Source: Kribbella pratensis (GTDB taxonomy: Bacteria > Actinomycetota > Actinomycetes > Propionibacteriales > Kribbellaceae). Taken from it: a DNA stretch of 64,000 nucleotides. The notes below the pieces were generated by a model. That model was given only the letters and a program-made list of their open reading frames with translations, had not been told where the DNA came from and searched no databases. Made by a program: the position numbers and the translations under genes. The stretch is taken from the NCBI RefSeq assembly GCF_004365355.1, contig NZ_SODP01000002.1, forward strand, positions 275,531 to 339,530, read 5' to 3'. This document shows positions 8,795 to 18,750 of the stretch, one piece after another (position 1 is the stretch's first letter; each line of letters begins with the position of its first letter).

Positions 8795-10039
8795 TTACGA
8801 CTCCGTCTCAGGTCCGGCCGGCAGGACGAGTCGCGCCAGCGCGCCGCCGCCCGGCGCCTCGCCGAACGTGAGCTCTGCACCAAGAACCTTCGCGTGACCG
8901 GCGGCGATTGTCAGGCCGAGGCCGTGCCCGACACCGCGTTCGGCCATCCCGGACCGGAACCGACGCGGGCCCTCGGCAATCAACTCCTCGGGATAACCGT
9001 TGCCATGGTCAACCACCTCGACGGTCCGGCCGCTGACCGTCACGTCGACCGGCGGCTTGCCGTGCCGCAGTCCGTTGACGATCAGGTTGGCCAGGATCCG
9101 CTCGATCCGGCGTGAATCGGTCGACACGGTCTCGTCCGGCCCGAGCAGGTGCACCATCACGCTGTCCGGCGCCAACGCTTGCTGCATCCGCAACCGAGCG
9201 ACGGCCGATCCGACGAAGGCGCCGAGACCGACCAGTTCCAGGTCGGCCTGCTCGACACCCGAGTCGAACCGCGCGATCTCGAGCAGGTCCTCGACGAGAC
9301 GCCGCAACACCTTGGCCCGATCGCGGACCAGCTCACTCGGCCGCCCGGGCGGCAGGAGCTCGGCGGCAGTGGTCAGCCCGGTAACCGGCGTACGAAGATC
9401 GTGGGCCACGTCCGCGGTGAAGCGGCGCTCGGCCTCGAGCTGGCCACGGAGCGAGCTGGCCATCGTGTCGATCGCCGTCGCCAGCGACTGCACCTCATCC
9501 TTGCCTTTGCCAACGGCTCCGGCCGCCGACGCTTCCAGATCGCCGGCGGCGATGCGCCGCGCCGTCCCTGCCACAGCAACGATTCGCTTCGACAGGCTGC
9601 CCGCAAGGATCACGCTGACCAGGGCAACCAGCGCGACCGTGCCGATGCCGCCCAGCAGCAATGCCCGCTGCAGTGCCTTCATCGAGTCGTCGCTGGTCTC
9701 GTAGTCCTGCTCGATCGAGAGGATCTTGCCGTCCTTGACCGCGACCGCTGCCCACATCTTCGCGTGCGGCGATCCGGTCTTGAACGTGGCCCGCTTGCCC
9801 TCGAGCACGGCGTCGCGCAGTTGCGGCGGCAGCTCCGGATCGTCCACCTTCGCCCCGAACACCGGCACGTCGTTGGTGTCGTAGCTCTGCGCCGCGAGCT
9901 GGATCCGCTCGTCCGCGAAACTGCGCGTGCGGTCCAGCCGGGCCGACTGGGCCTGGGTGTAGACCGCGACGCACAGTACGAGGATCGCGAGCGCCGAGAC
10001 CAGCAGGAAGATGAGACCGAGCTTGCCGCGCAGTCCCAT
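8795..10039 (-). CDS. cseC: Membrane sensor histidine kinase, CseC-like
   Basis: A 414-residue sensor kinase with two transmembrane helices (about 6-28 and 128-150) around an extracytoplasmic loop of about 95 residues. HAMP, HisKA (phospho-acceptor in ADVAHDLRTPVTG) and HATPase follow, with N box NLIVNGLRHG and G boxes VVDHGNGYP and HGLGLTIA. It acts with the OmpR-type regulator just upstream. The loop with KVDDPELPPQLRDAV resembles CseC of the Streptomyces cell-envelope stress system. I took the ATG at 10039; a TTG lies one codon earlier. The kinase is separated from its response regulator gene by a 165-bp inverted-repeat element, whose terminal repeat supplies the AGGA used as ribosome binding site. 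Confidence 0.88.
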   Translation of the reverse strand: MGLRGKLGLIFLLVSALAILVLCVAVYTQAQSARLDRTRSFADERIQLAAQSYDTNDVPVFGAKVDDPELPPQLRDAVLEGKRATFKTGSPHAKMWAAVAVKDGKILSIEQDYETSDDSMKALQRALLLGGIGTVALVALVSVILAGSLSKRIVAVAGTARRIAAGDLEASAAGAVGKGKDEVQSLATAIDTMASSLRGQLEAERRFTADVAHDLRTPVTGLTTAAELLPPGRPSELVRDRAKVLRRLVEDLLEIARFDSGVEQADLELVGLGAFVGSAVARLRMQQALAPDSVMVHLLGPDETVSTDSRRIERILANLIVNGLRHGKPPVDVTVSGRTVEVVDHGNGYPEELIAEGPRRFRSGMAERGVGHGLGLTIAAGHAKVLGAELTFGEAPGGGALARLVLPAGPETES

Positions 10040-10044
10040 CAACT

Positions 10045-10209
10045 AGGTCCTGTCTGGTGATCCAGCGCCGTAGCGAGGAGGTGCTCGGTGCGGTGCATCG
10101 GCGCGCGGGGGCGAAGGGGTCGATGCGGAGCATCGTCCCCTTTGCACCCGTGCGGCGAGGTGCCGTGCCGAGTGCCCCGCAGTAGGCGCTGGATCACCAG
10201 ACAGGACCT
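10045..10209. mobile_element. MITE-like element with perfect 25-bp terminal inverted repeats
   Basis: Bases 10045-10069 (starting AGGTCCTGTCTGGTGATCCA) are the exact reverse complement of 10185-10209, enclosing 115 bp without an open reading frame of substance. This is the layout of a non-autonomous transposable element. No clear target-site duplication is visible. It fills almost the whole gap between response regulator and kinase genes of one operon. A second, diverged copy of one end occurs at 13102-13122, so the sequence is a dispersed family. I cannot name the parent insertion sequence. Confidence 0.75.
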
Positions 10210-10221
10210 GTACCCCATCCG

Positions 10222-10920
10222 CTATGCCCTGAGTTTGTACCCGAAGCCGCGGACGGTTTCGATGCGGTCGGCACCGATCTTGGTCCGCAGCCGCTGCAGA
10301 TGTACGTCGACCAGCCGGCCGTCGCCGCCCCACTCGTAGTCCCAGACCCGTTGCAGCAGGGTCGATCGGCTCAGCACGACGCCGGGGTTGTTGGCGAACT
10401 CGATCAGCAGCTTGAGCTCGGTCGGCGTCAGCTGGACGGCCGCGCCACCGCGGCGTACCTCCAACGCTTCCCGGTCCAGCTCGAGGTCGCCGAACGACTC
10501 GACGCCGGAACCGGCCGCCGGCGCAGGGCGCTCCGGATCGGACACCGCTCGCCGCATCACCGCCCGCAGCCGAGCCACCAGCACCTGAGTGTCGAAGGGT
10601 TTGGTCACATAGTCGTCGGCGCCTGCTTCCAGACCGAGTACGACGTCGAGCGCGTCACCGCGGGCAGAGACCATCACGATCGGGACCGTGCTGGTCTCCC
10701 GGACCCGTCGGCAGACCGAGATGCCGTCCAGCCCGGGCAGCATGATGTCGAGCATCACGACGTCCGGGTGGATCTTCTCGAATCGCTCGATCGCTTCCAG
10801 GCCGTCCTCGGCCGTGGTGACGTCGTAGCCGTGCCGTTCGAGGGTCAGTTGGGTCGCCTCACGGATCACCGCGTCGTCCTCGACCATGAGAATGCGCGCT
10901 GCCGGTTCTTCCGGTACCAC
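10222..10920 (-). CDS. cseB: OmpR-family response regulator, CseB-like
   Basis: A 232-residue regulator: receiver domain with acidic pocket VEDD, phospho-acceptor Asp in VVMLDIMLPGLDG and the conserved Lys in VTKPF, then a winged-helix DNA-binding domain (LTPTELKLLIEF to VRGFGYKLRA). It starts with GTG at 10920. It follows a lipoprotein gene by 15 bp and precedes the kinase, giving the order lipoprotein-regulator-kinase of the Streptomyces cseA-cseB-cseC operon, where phosphorylated CseB activates the envelope-stress sigma factor gene sigE. No sigE-like gene is present next to this operon. Confidence 0.9.
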   Translation of the reverse strand: MVPEEPAARILMVEDDAVIREATQLTLERHGYDVTTAEDGLEAIERFEKIHPDVVMLDIMLPGLDGISVCRRVRETSTVPIVMVSARGDALDVVLGLEAGADDYVTKPFDTQVLVARLRAVMRRAVSDPERPAPAAGSGVESFGDLELDREALEVRRGGAAVQLTPTELKLLIEFANNPGVVLSRSTLLQRVWDYEWGGDGRLVDVHLQRLRTKIGADRIETVRGFGYKLRA

Positions 10921-10935
10921 CGAACTTCAGTCTCC

Positions 10936-11523
10936 CTACTGGTCCGTCGAGCTCACCTTGATCATCTGCCGACCGTTCCAACGGTAGACCTCGACCCGTC
11001 GGCCCGACGGGCAGCAGACCGGGTCGTTGATCGTAAAGATCTTCGACTCGACCACCAGGTCCCCTTCGGGGCTGGCGTTCACGGTCGGTTGCTCGACGTT
11101 CAGGTTCCAGATCGGTCGCGGGCCCGAGGGCTCGATCGCGATCAGGAAGATACCGAAGACGAACTTCTCCAGGGTGTGGATCAGGACGATCTGCTGAGGT
11201 CTACCGCTGTGCAATACATCAACGGTCGTACCCCTGCTGAGGCAACGCGAAATCACCGTGCAATTCGAAAGGACTGTCCGCGCGTAGCTGGACAGGTGCC
11301 GATCGGCGAGCAGTCTGACCCTGACTTTGGTCAGATCGACGGCCACTTCGGGGGTCTTCGCCGGCTGAGTGGTGCCGAAGGCAACCGACGGTGTCGGGCT
11401 CGACGGCGGCGGGGACTCGGGGCCTTCGACCCGCAAGCCGCCGCCGTTCGCGCAAGCGGACAGCGCTGCGGTCGCGACCACAGCCGCGACGGCGGGCAGC
11501 ACGGTACGGCGCCACAGACCCAT
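10936..11523 (-). CDS. cseA: Lipoprotein, CseA-like
   Basis: A 195-residue lipoprotein. From the ATG at 11523 the signal peptide is MGLWRRTVLPAVAAVVATAA with lipobox LSAC, so Cys24 is the lipidated residue. A start seven codons earlier (11544) is possible. A Pro/Ser linker is followed by a compact domain with paired Cys residues (SNCTVISRC and DPVCCPSG). The position before a CseB/CseC-type pair suggests the CseA role, in which the extracytoplasmic lipoprotein damps the kinase signal. The sequence match to CseA is judged by context more than by motifs. The upstream gap to the oxidase gene is 145 bp. Confidence 0.75.
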   Translation of the reverse strand: MGLWRRTVLPAVAAVVATAALSACANGGGLRVEGPESPPPSSPTPSVAFGTTQPAKTPEVAVDLTKVRVRLLADRHLSSYARTVLSNCTVISRCLSRGTTVDVLHSGRPQQIVLIHTLEKFVFGIFLIAIEPSGPRPIWNLNVEQPTVNASPEGDLVVESKIFTINDPVCCPSGRRVEVYRWNGRQMIKVSSTDQ

Positions 11524-11668
11524 CGGGCGCCTCCTACCCTGCATCCAGTCCCCCCGCGAATTCAGCTAAGTACCTTCCATAGTGTCGGCCGGACGTCACA
11601 TTCGACGGGCGTGGACGTCGAATGGCCTCGACAGTTCTATTGCGGTTGCGTCACAGCGGCGGACTGAC

Positions 11669-13045
11669 TCAGTCGGCAACGATCTTGCCCGGATTGAGCA
11701 GGTTCTTCGGGTCCAGCGCGTTCTTGATCGCCCGGTGCACGTCGAGCGAGACCGGCCCGACTTCCTCGGCCAGCCAGGCGCGCTTGAGTACGCCGACGCC
11801 GTGCTCGCCGGTGATCGTGCCGCCGAGCTCGAGCCCGATCTCCATCACCCGGTCGAAGGCCTGCTGGGCCCGCTCGGCCTGGCCCGGGTCGGTCTGATCG
11901 AACACGACGGTCGGGTGCATGTTGCCGTCGCCCGCGTGCCCGAGTACGCCGATGGTGATGTCCAGCTCCGCCGACAGCTGCTCGAGCCGGCCGATGAACT
12001 CCGCCAGCCGCGACCGCGGTACGGCGACGTCGTCGATCATCGTCGTACCGAGTTCCTCCAGCGCCGTCAGCGCGACGCGACGTCCTTCGAGCAGGAGCTC
12101 GCCCTCGGCGTCGTCCTCGGCCTCGATGCACTCGAGGGCACCGGTGTCGCGACACAGCTTGGCAACCGTGGCGACATCGGCGGCGCCCGCCTCGCCGCCC
12201 GCATCGGACTGTGCGATCAGCATCGCGGCCGCCTCTTCGGGCAGGTCCATCCGCTTGTACTTGTTGACCGCCTGGATCGTGGTGCGGTCCATGATCTCCA
12301 GCAGGCTGAGCGACACGCCGCTGCGGATGATCTCGAGGATCGCGTTCCCGGCCTCGACGCCGGAGCCGAACAGTGCCGCCATCGTCCTCGGCTTCGCCGC
12401 CTGCGGCCGCAGGGCGAGCGTCGCCTCGGTGATGATGCCGAGGGTGCCCTCGCTGCCGACGATCAGCTTGGCCAGGTCGTACCCCGCGACGCCCTTGACG
12501 GTCTTCCGGCCGGTCCGCAGGATGCGTCCATCCGCGAGCACGACCTCCAGACCCAGCACGTAGTCCGTGGTCACGCCGTACTTCACGCAGCACAGACCGC
12601 CCGAGTTCGTGGACAGGTTGCCGCCGATCGAGCAGAACTCCCAGCTCGACGGGTCCGGCGGGTAGAACAGGCCCTGCTCGGCGACGGCACGCGACAGTAC
12701 GGCGTTGTACACGCCCGGCTGCGTGACGACGTACCGATCGACCGGCTCGATGGCGAGGATCTTGTCCATCTTCTCCAGCGAGATGACGATGCAGCCGTCG
12801 AGCGCGTTGGCTGCGCCGGACAGGCCGGACCGCGCGCCCTGCGGCACGATCGGTACGCCGGCCTCGGCCGCGATCCGCACCGCCGCCTGCACGTGCGCGG
12901 TCTCCCGCGCCAGCACGACGGCAAGGGGCATCCCGGCCGGGCAGAACATCGCCCGGTCGTACCGGTAGCTCTCCATCCGGTCCGGATCGGTCACCAACGC
13001 TTCGGGCGGCAGGGCCTGACGCAACTGCTCGACAACCTCACTCAT
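11669..13045 (-). CDS. FAD-linked oxidase, glycolate oxidase GlcD / D-lactate dehydrogenase type
   Basis: A 458-residue flavoprotein of the VAO/PCMH family that oxidises a 2-hydroxyacid such as glycolate or D-lactate. The N-terminal FAD-binding domain shows PQGARSGLSGAANA, the core FCSIGGNLSTNSGGL and GVAGYDLAKLIVGSEGTLGI. The C-terminal FAD-oxidase domain has GHAGDGNMHP and ITGEHGVGVLKR with the conserved His residues near the active site. The ending NPGKIVAD is typical of the family. No glcE/glcF partners are adjacent, so it probably works alone or with an unlinked partner, and the exact substrate cannot be told from sequence. Confidence 0.9.
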   Translation of the reverse strand: MSEVVEQLRQALPPEALVTDPDRMESYRYDRAMFCPAGMPLAVVLARETAHVQAAVRIAAEAGVPIVPQGARSGLSGAANALDGCIVISLEKMDKILAIEPVDRYVVTQPGVYNAVLSRAVAEQGLFYPPDPSSWEFCSIGGNLSTNSGGLCCVKYGVTTDYVLGLEVVLADGRILRTGRKTVKGVAGYDLAKLIVGSEGTLGIITEATLALRPQAAKPRTMAALFGSGVEAGNAILEIIRSGVSLSLLEIMDRTTIQAVNKYKRMDLPEEAAAMLIAQSDAGGEAGAADVATVAKLCRDTGALECIEAEDDAEGELLLEGRRVALTALEELGTTMIDDVAVPRSRLAEFIGRLEQLSAELDITIGVLGHAGDGNMHPTVVFDQTDPGQAERAQQAFDRVMEIGLELGGTITGEHGVGVLKRAWLAEEVGPVSLDVHRAIKNALDPKNLLNPGKIVAD

Positions 13046-13101
13046 ACCGTCGAGCCTAATAACTACTGCGCGGTACCGCGCACCGTCCCAGTGTCCGGAT
13101 C

Positions 13102-13131
13102 AGGTCCTGTCTGGTAATCCAGCCAGGACCT
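13102..13131. repeat. Relic of the 10045-10209 element end, now a small hairpin
   Basis: Bases 13102-13122 match the first 21 bases of the MITE-like element (AGGTCCTGTCTGGTAATCCA; one mismatch). Bases 13124-13131 (CAGGACCT) complement 13102-13109, so both outer ends of an element seem to be joined after loss of the interior. It lies 4 bp past the stop of the secreted protein gene on the minus strand and may now act as its terminator. Confidence 0.6.
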
Positions 13132-13134
13132 ATG

Positions 13135-13608
13135 TCAGCGGGTGCGTTTGGTGGCGTTCTCCGAGATCTCCTCGTAGCCGCCGCCGTAGTTGTGGTACTC
13201 CCGGCCGATCGCGGCGAAGGTGATACCGCTGCCGCCTTTGATCTTCGGTGTCCGGCAGGTGCGCTGCCCCTGGATCACCGAACCGTTGCCGCCGCTGCTG
13301 TCGCAGCTGAGCACCCGGCCGTTGTTGCCGCCGCCGTACTGCACCACGAAGGCGTTGGCCTTCGCATTGGCCACCACCGGCGACGCCATGCTGATCTCGG
13401 CCCAGTACTGCGAGCAGTTGTCCCGGACCAACCGGACAGTGCCCCAGCTGGGTGGTTTGTGGTCGCGCAGCATCGGCGCCGACGCGATGGATCTCGCACC
13501 TGAACAGCTGGCCGTTTCGGCCGCCTGGGCCGGCGCTGCGGCGGCGAAGGTGAGCACGCCGACTCCGGCCAGTCCTGCGGTGCTGAGCAGAATGCCCAGT
13601 GTCTTCAT
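13135..13608 (-). CDS. Secreted cysteine-containing protein, function unknown
   Basis: A 157-residue exported protein. The ATG at 13608 has a strong AGGAAGGG ribosome binding site. The signal peptide runs to about residue 29 (APAQA-AE). The mature part of about 128 residues has four Cys (SCSGARS, DNCSQYW, LSCDSSGG, RTCRTPK), likely two disulfides, and is rich in Gly, Asn and aromatic residues with an extended basic tail (NATKRTR). The spacing suggests a small beta-sheet extracellular domain. No catalytic motif is apparent. Longer in-frame starts upstream run through simple repeats and are rejected. Confidence 0.8.
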   Translation of the reverse strand: MKTLGILLSTAGLAGVGVLTFAAAAPAQAAETASCSGARSIASAPMLRDHKPPSWGTVRLVRDNCSQYWAEISMASPVVANAKANAFVVQYGGGNNGRVLSCDSSGGNGSVIQGQRTCRTPKIKGGSGITFAAIGREYHNYGGGYEEISENATKRTR

Positions 13609-14057
13609 GACGAAACCCTTCCTGAGCGCACGCCCCGACGCACACTCAGGAAGGCACACTACGCGAACGGAGCTTGCCTCAACAGTCATTCCGGTAATCG
13701 GACGGCGACACGCCGTATTCAGTTGCACCCGGCAAGCTTCTCGGCGTCCAACCCACCCCGCACGCCCTGCCCACTGCCCGCCCACTGCCCGCCCATCGCC
13801 CGCCCACTGCCCGTCCGCTCCCTCCCCCCACTCCCTCCGCCCGCCCCTCCGCCCCTCCGCCCGCCCCTCCGCCCACCCCTCCGCCTTTGGTTGGTTCACC
13901 CACCAGATGCGGGGTTGGCCAACCGGAATGCGGTTGGCCAACCCACAGTCTCGTGGGTGAACCAACCAGACGGGGGTCAACCAATCGGACGGGGTGAACC
14001 AATCGGAGGGGGGCTGAATCAATCGGAGGGGGCTGGACCGATCGGGCGGGGCTGGGG
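13609..14057. other. 449-bp intergenic region of repeats and palindromes
   Basis: No gene is supported here. From the secreted-protein side it holds: the promoter side of that gene; a C-rich block (about 13755-13885) built of GCCCACTGCCC and CCGCCCCTCC repeats; a perfect 15-bp inverted repeat (13889-13903 with 13953-13967) enclosing two identical 12-bp palindromes GGTTGGCCAACC at 13913-13924 and 13932-13943; and about four degenerate 18-20-bp tandem units with core AACCAATCGG (about 13974-14056) up to the stop of the HPPD gene. The hairpin part may terminate the HPPD transcript; the twin palindromes could bind a regulator. Confidence 0.7.
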
Positions 14058-15882
<1,825 letters not shown>

Positions 15883-15883
15883 A

Positions 15884-15916
15884 ACCCGGCGAGCTCGCTC
15901 CGCTCGCACGCCGGGT
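15884..15916 (+). terminator. Hairpin terminator after the Lrp-type gene
   Basis: ACCCGGCG (15884-15891) pairs with CGCCGGGT (15909-15916), starting two bases after the stop codon. The loop holds CTCGCTCCGCTCG, a sequence whose complement recurs in the terminator at 49705-49735. Confidence 0.75.
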
Positions 15917-16037
15917 GGGAGGGGGCGAAGCCGCCGACAGGTGAGGACGGCTGCCCGGGCGACGTCCGCCGGTGAAGGGCGACCCGTCCGAGCGCGGGCG
16001 GACGTCTGCTCGCGGTGCTGCGCGACACGGGGTCGGG

Positions 16038-16682
16038 TTATGCCAGGCGTTTGGCTACTTCTACTGCGGCTCGGGCTACTCGGGGGCCGACGAAGTCTCG
16101 GTCGAGTTTGCCCAGGACTACTACGCCGATGGAGGCCTCTACGCCTGGGACGCCGAGGACCGGGGAGGAGACCCCTTGGGCGCCTGCCTGCAGTTCGCCT
16201 GAGGTGACGACGAAGGGGCGGCCGGCGGGGTCGGGTTTGCGGCGGCCGGCGAGGATCGCTTTGCCGGCCGCGCCCTGGTCCAGGGCGTGGCGGGAGCCCA
16301 TCCGGTACGAGACGTGGAAGTCGGTCCAACTGGGCTCGATGACCGCGATCGCGAGCGCCTCCTCACCGTCCGCGACCGTCAGGTGCGCCGTCGCGCCGGT
16401 GTCCTCGGCGAGCGAACGCAGTACCGGAAGGGCGGCGTCACGCAGCGTCGGCTGCACGCGCCGGCTGTAGTGCAGCACGGCGAGACCGAGCCGGGCTCGC
16501 CCCTCGCTGTCGCGGCGCACCAGCCGATGCAGCTCGAGCGTATTCACCAGGCGGTACACCACGGTCCGACTGACCCCCAGCGCCGCGGCGAGCTCGGTGA
16601 TGGAGAGCCCGTCCGGGGCATCCGCCAGCAACTCGAGGACCGTCAATCCCCGGTCGAGCGTCTGCGAGGTCTCGGCTGGCAC
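16038..16682 (-). CDS. IclR-family transcriptional regulator
   Basis: A 214-residue regulator with an N-terminal winged helix (TLDRGLTVLELLADAPDGLS to RLVNTLELHRLV) and a C-terminal effector domain (RMGSRHALDQGAAGKAILAG and the final VEASIGVVVLGK part). It is somewhat shorter than the usual 250 residues. The GTG at 16682 faces a membrane protein gene starting 34 bp away, so the two may share a promoter region. The effector is unknown. Confidence 0.88.
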   Translation of the reverse strand: MPAETSQTLDRGLTVLELLADAPDGLSITELAAALGVSRTVVYRLVNTLELHRLVRRDSEGRARLGLAVLHYSRRVQPTLRDAALPVLRSLAEDTGATAHLTVADGEEALAIAVIEPSWTDFHVSYRMGSRHALDQGAAGKAILAGRRKPDPAGRPFVVTSGELQAGAQGVSSPVLGVPGVEASIGVVVLGKLDRDFVGPRVARAAVEVAKRLA

Positions 16683-16716
16683 CTAGAAAGAGTATCCGTT
16701 ATTCGGGCGCGGACCG

Positions 16717-17487
16717 ATGGCCCCGTATCTTGCTGCCGTGCGAAATTACTGGTCGCTGCTCCCCGCCGTCGTTGTGGCCGTGGTGCTGGGCCTGGTCTAT
16801 GCCGTTCCGACCCTGATCAACCCGCAGTGGACGAGCTCGATCATGGCCCTGTTCCGCACCGCTCCGATCCCCGCCGACGCGACCCCGGAGGAGGCCCGCC
16901 GCGCGGCCGGCGTCCTCGGACCGCAGCAGCTGCGGAGCCGCCGGATGCTCGCCATCGCGCTGGTCGTCGGCGCGCTGATCCTGGTCGGCTTCAACATCTC
17001 GTTCAACCGCGAGGCGGTCGGCTGCTACAAGGCCGCGAGAGCGTTCGGCGCGATCGACGGTCCGGGCGCGAAGGACCCATGCGTCGACATGGTCTTCGGC
17101 ACGTTCATCGGCGACGGCAAGGGGCCGACGACGGAGAAGACCCCGCAGCCGGTGCAGTACTACCAGCTGATCAAGGGCAAGAAGCCGGCGTACCTGAAGT
17201 GGATCCAGAACGCGCCGAAGTACGACGAGGGCGACATGCTGATCGGCACCGGCATCTCCTGCGCGGGCGATCTCCGGGTCGACGAGCAGGAGGACAAGGT
17301 GCTGGTGTTCGTCGACGTCGACACCCCGTGTCCCCCGGAGGACAACGCCTCATTGACCGCGTTCAAGCTGAAGAAGCCGCTCGGCGACCGCAAGATGGTC
17401 ACCGTCGGCGACAAGCCGATGACCGAGATCAACCCGGACCTGGACTCCTGGTTCACGGTCCTGAAGAAGCTCGCGACCGGCGGCTGA
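16717..17487 (+). CDS. Membrane protein with large C-terminal domain, unknown
   Basis: A 256-residue protein with two hydrophobic helices (about 13-33 and 77-97) separated by a charged stretch. A domain of about 155 residues follows that is likely outside the cell, with four Cys (VGCYK, KDPCVD, ISCAGD, DTPCPP) able to form two disulfides. No known domain was recognised. A GTG at 16738 is an alternative start, since neither start has a clear ribosome binding site. The stop codon directly abuts the stop of the convergent transporter gene with no terminator between them, so the two transcripts must overlap. Confidence 0.75.
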   Translation: MAPYLAAVRNYWSLLPAVVVAVVLGLVYAVPTLINPQWTSSIMALFRTAPIPADATPEEARRAAGVLGPQQLRSRRMLAIALVVGALILVGFNISFNREAVGCYKAARAFGAIDGPGAKDPCVDMVFGTFIGDGKGPTTEKTPQPVQYYQLIKGKKPAYLKWIQNAPKYDEGDMLIGTGISCAGDLRVDEQEDKVLVFVDVDTPCPPEDNASLTAFKLKKPLGDRKMVTVGDKPMTEINPDLDSWFTVLKKLATGG

Positions 17488-18720
17488 TCAGCTGAGCGCG
17501 CGGGTCTGCGAGTCGTAGACGCGGAACGGCCGGTTCCGGGCGAGCAGGATCAGCAGGCCGGTGATGCAGACCGCGGCACCGCCGAGCAGCGCGATCGTGG
17601 GGCTGGTCAGCGACGCCGTCGTACCGGCGACGAAGTCACCGAGCCGCGGCCCACCGGCCACGACGACGATGAAGACTCCCTGCAGCCGCCCGCGCATCGC
17701 ATCCGGCGCCGCTGACTGCAGCACGGTGTTCCGGTACGCCGAACTCACCATGTCGGCCGCACCGGACATCGCGAGCAACGCCACACCCAGCCAGATCGTC
17801 CGCGACAACCCGAACAGTCCGACGGCCGTGGCGTACGCCGTGATCGCCAGCACGATCGCGACACCCTGACGTCGTACCCGGGTCACCCAGCCGGAGAAGA
17901 TGACGCCGATCAGCGCGCCGATCGCCGGTGCGGCCTGCAGCAGCCCGACCGTCCGTACGCCGCCACCGAAGAACGCTCCGGCCACCGCCGGGAACAGCGC
18001 CCGCGGCTGCGCGAACACCATCGCGAGGATGTCCGCGAGGAAGGTCGCGAGCAGCGCCGGGGCGGCACGCAGGAACGTGAAGCCCTCGAGCACCGACCGC
18101 AGGCCCGCCCGCCGGATCGCGCCGGTCGGCGGCACCGCCGGCAGCCGGAACAGCGCGTAGAGCGCCGCGGTGAACGTGATGACATCGACGAGGTACGCCG
18201 CCGCGAACCCGTGCCAGGCGATCACCGCCGCGCCGAGCAACGGCCCGGCGGTGAAGCCCAGGTTGAACGCGGCCTGGCTGAGCGTGTTCGCAGCCGGCAG
18301 CAACTCGGGGCGGATCAGCCGCGGGATGATCGCGGACCGCGCCGGGTTGTTGACCGCGAAGCACGCCGACTGGCAGGCGACGACGGCGTACAGAACCCAC
18401 ACCTTGCCCCAGTCCAGATGCGACTGCAGCACCAGGACCATCGACAGCAGCCACAACCCGGCCGAGGAGACGAGCGACAGGATCCGCCGGTCGATCGCGT
18501 CGGCCATCGCCCCGCCGTACAGCCCGAAGACGACCAGCGGGACCAGCGAGAACAACCCGACGAGACCGACCGAGAACGTCGAATGCGTGATCGCGTACAC
18601 CTGGATCGACACCGTCACCGCGGTCATCTGCTGACCGAGCTGCGACACCGTCGACCCGATCCACAACCGCCGGAAATCGGCTGACTCACGCAACGGACGG
18701 ATGTCGGTGAGCAGACGCAC
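17488..18720 (-). CDS. MFS transporter, EntS-like exporter
   Basis: A 410-residue major facilitator with about 12 transmembrane helices. The start region (RLWIGSTVSQLGQQMTAVTV), the A-type loop GGAMADAIDRR and the central NNPARSAIIPRLI resemble the EntS/enterobactin-exporter-like branch (DHA3-type). Such proteins export siderophores, drugs or metabolites; the substrate cannot be read here. GTG start. No siderophore genes are nearby. Confidence 0.88.
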   Translation of the reverse strand: MRLLTDIRPLRESADFRRLWIGSTVSQLGQQMTAVTVSIQVYAITHSTFSVGLVGLFSLVPLVVFGLYGGAMADAIDRRILSLVSSAGLWLLSMVLVLQSHLDWGKVWVLYAVVACQSACFAVNNPARSAIIPRLIRPELLPAANTLSQAAFNLGFTAGPLLGAAVIAWHGFAAAYLVDVITFTAALYALFRLPAVPPTGAIRRAGLRSVLEGFTFLRAAPALLATFLADILAMVFAQPRALFPAVAGAFFGGGVRTVGLLQAAPAIGALIGVIFSGWVTRVRRQGVAIVLAITAYATAVGLFGLSRTIWLGVALLAMSGAADMVSSAYRNTVLQSAAPDAMRGRLQGVFIVVVAGGPRLGDFVAGTTASLTSPTIALLGGAAVCITGLLILLARNRPFRVYDSQTRALS

Positions 18721-18750
18721 AACGACAAACTTATGTCACAACGTGAAAGA

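Noticed and set aside
10045..10209. Simple intrinsic terminator or attenuator
   Set aside because: The arms are 115 bp apart and a diverged copy of the end exists at 13102, which fits a mobile element better; an acquired attenuating effect remains possible.
13755..13885. Pro-rich coding region
   Set aside because: The C-rich repeats show no consistent frame and lie upstream of a gene with its own strong ribosome binding site at 13608.
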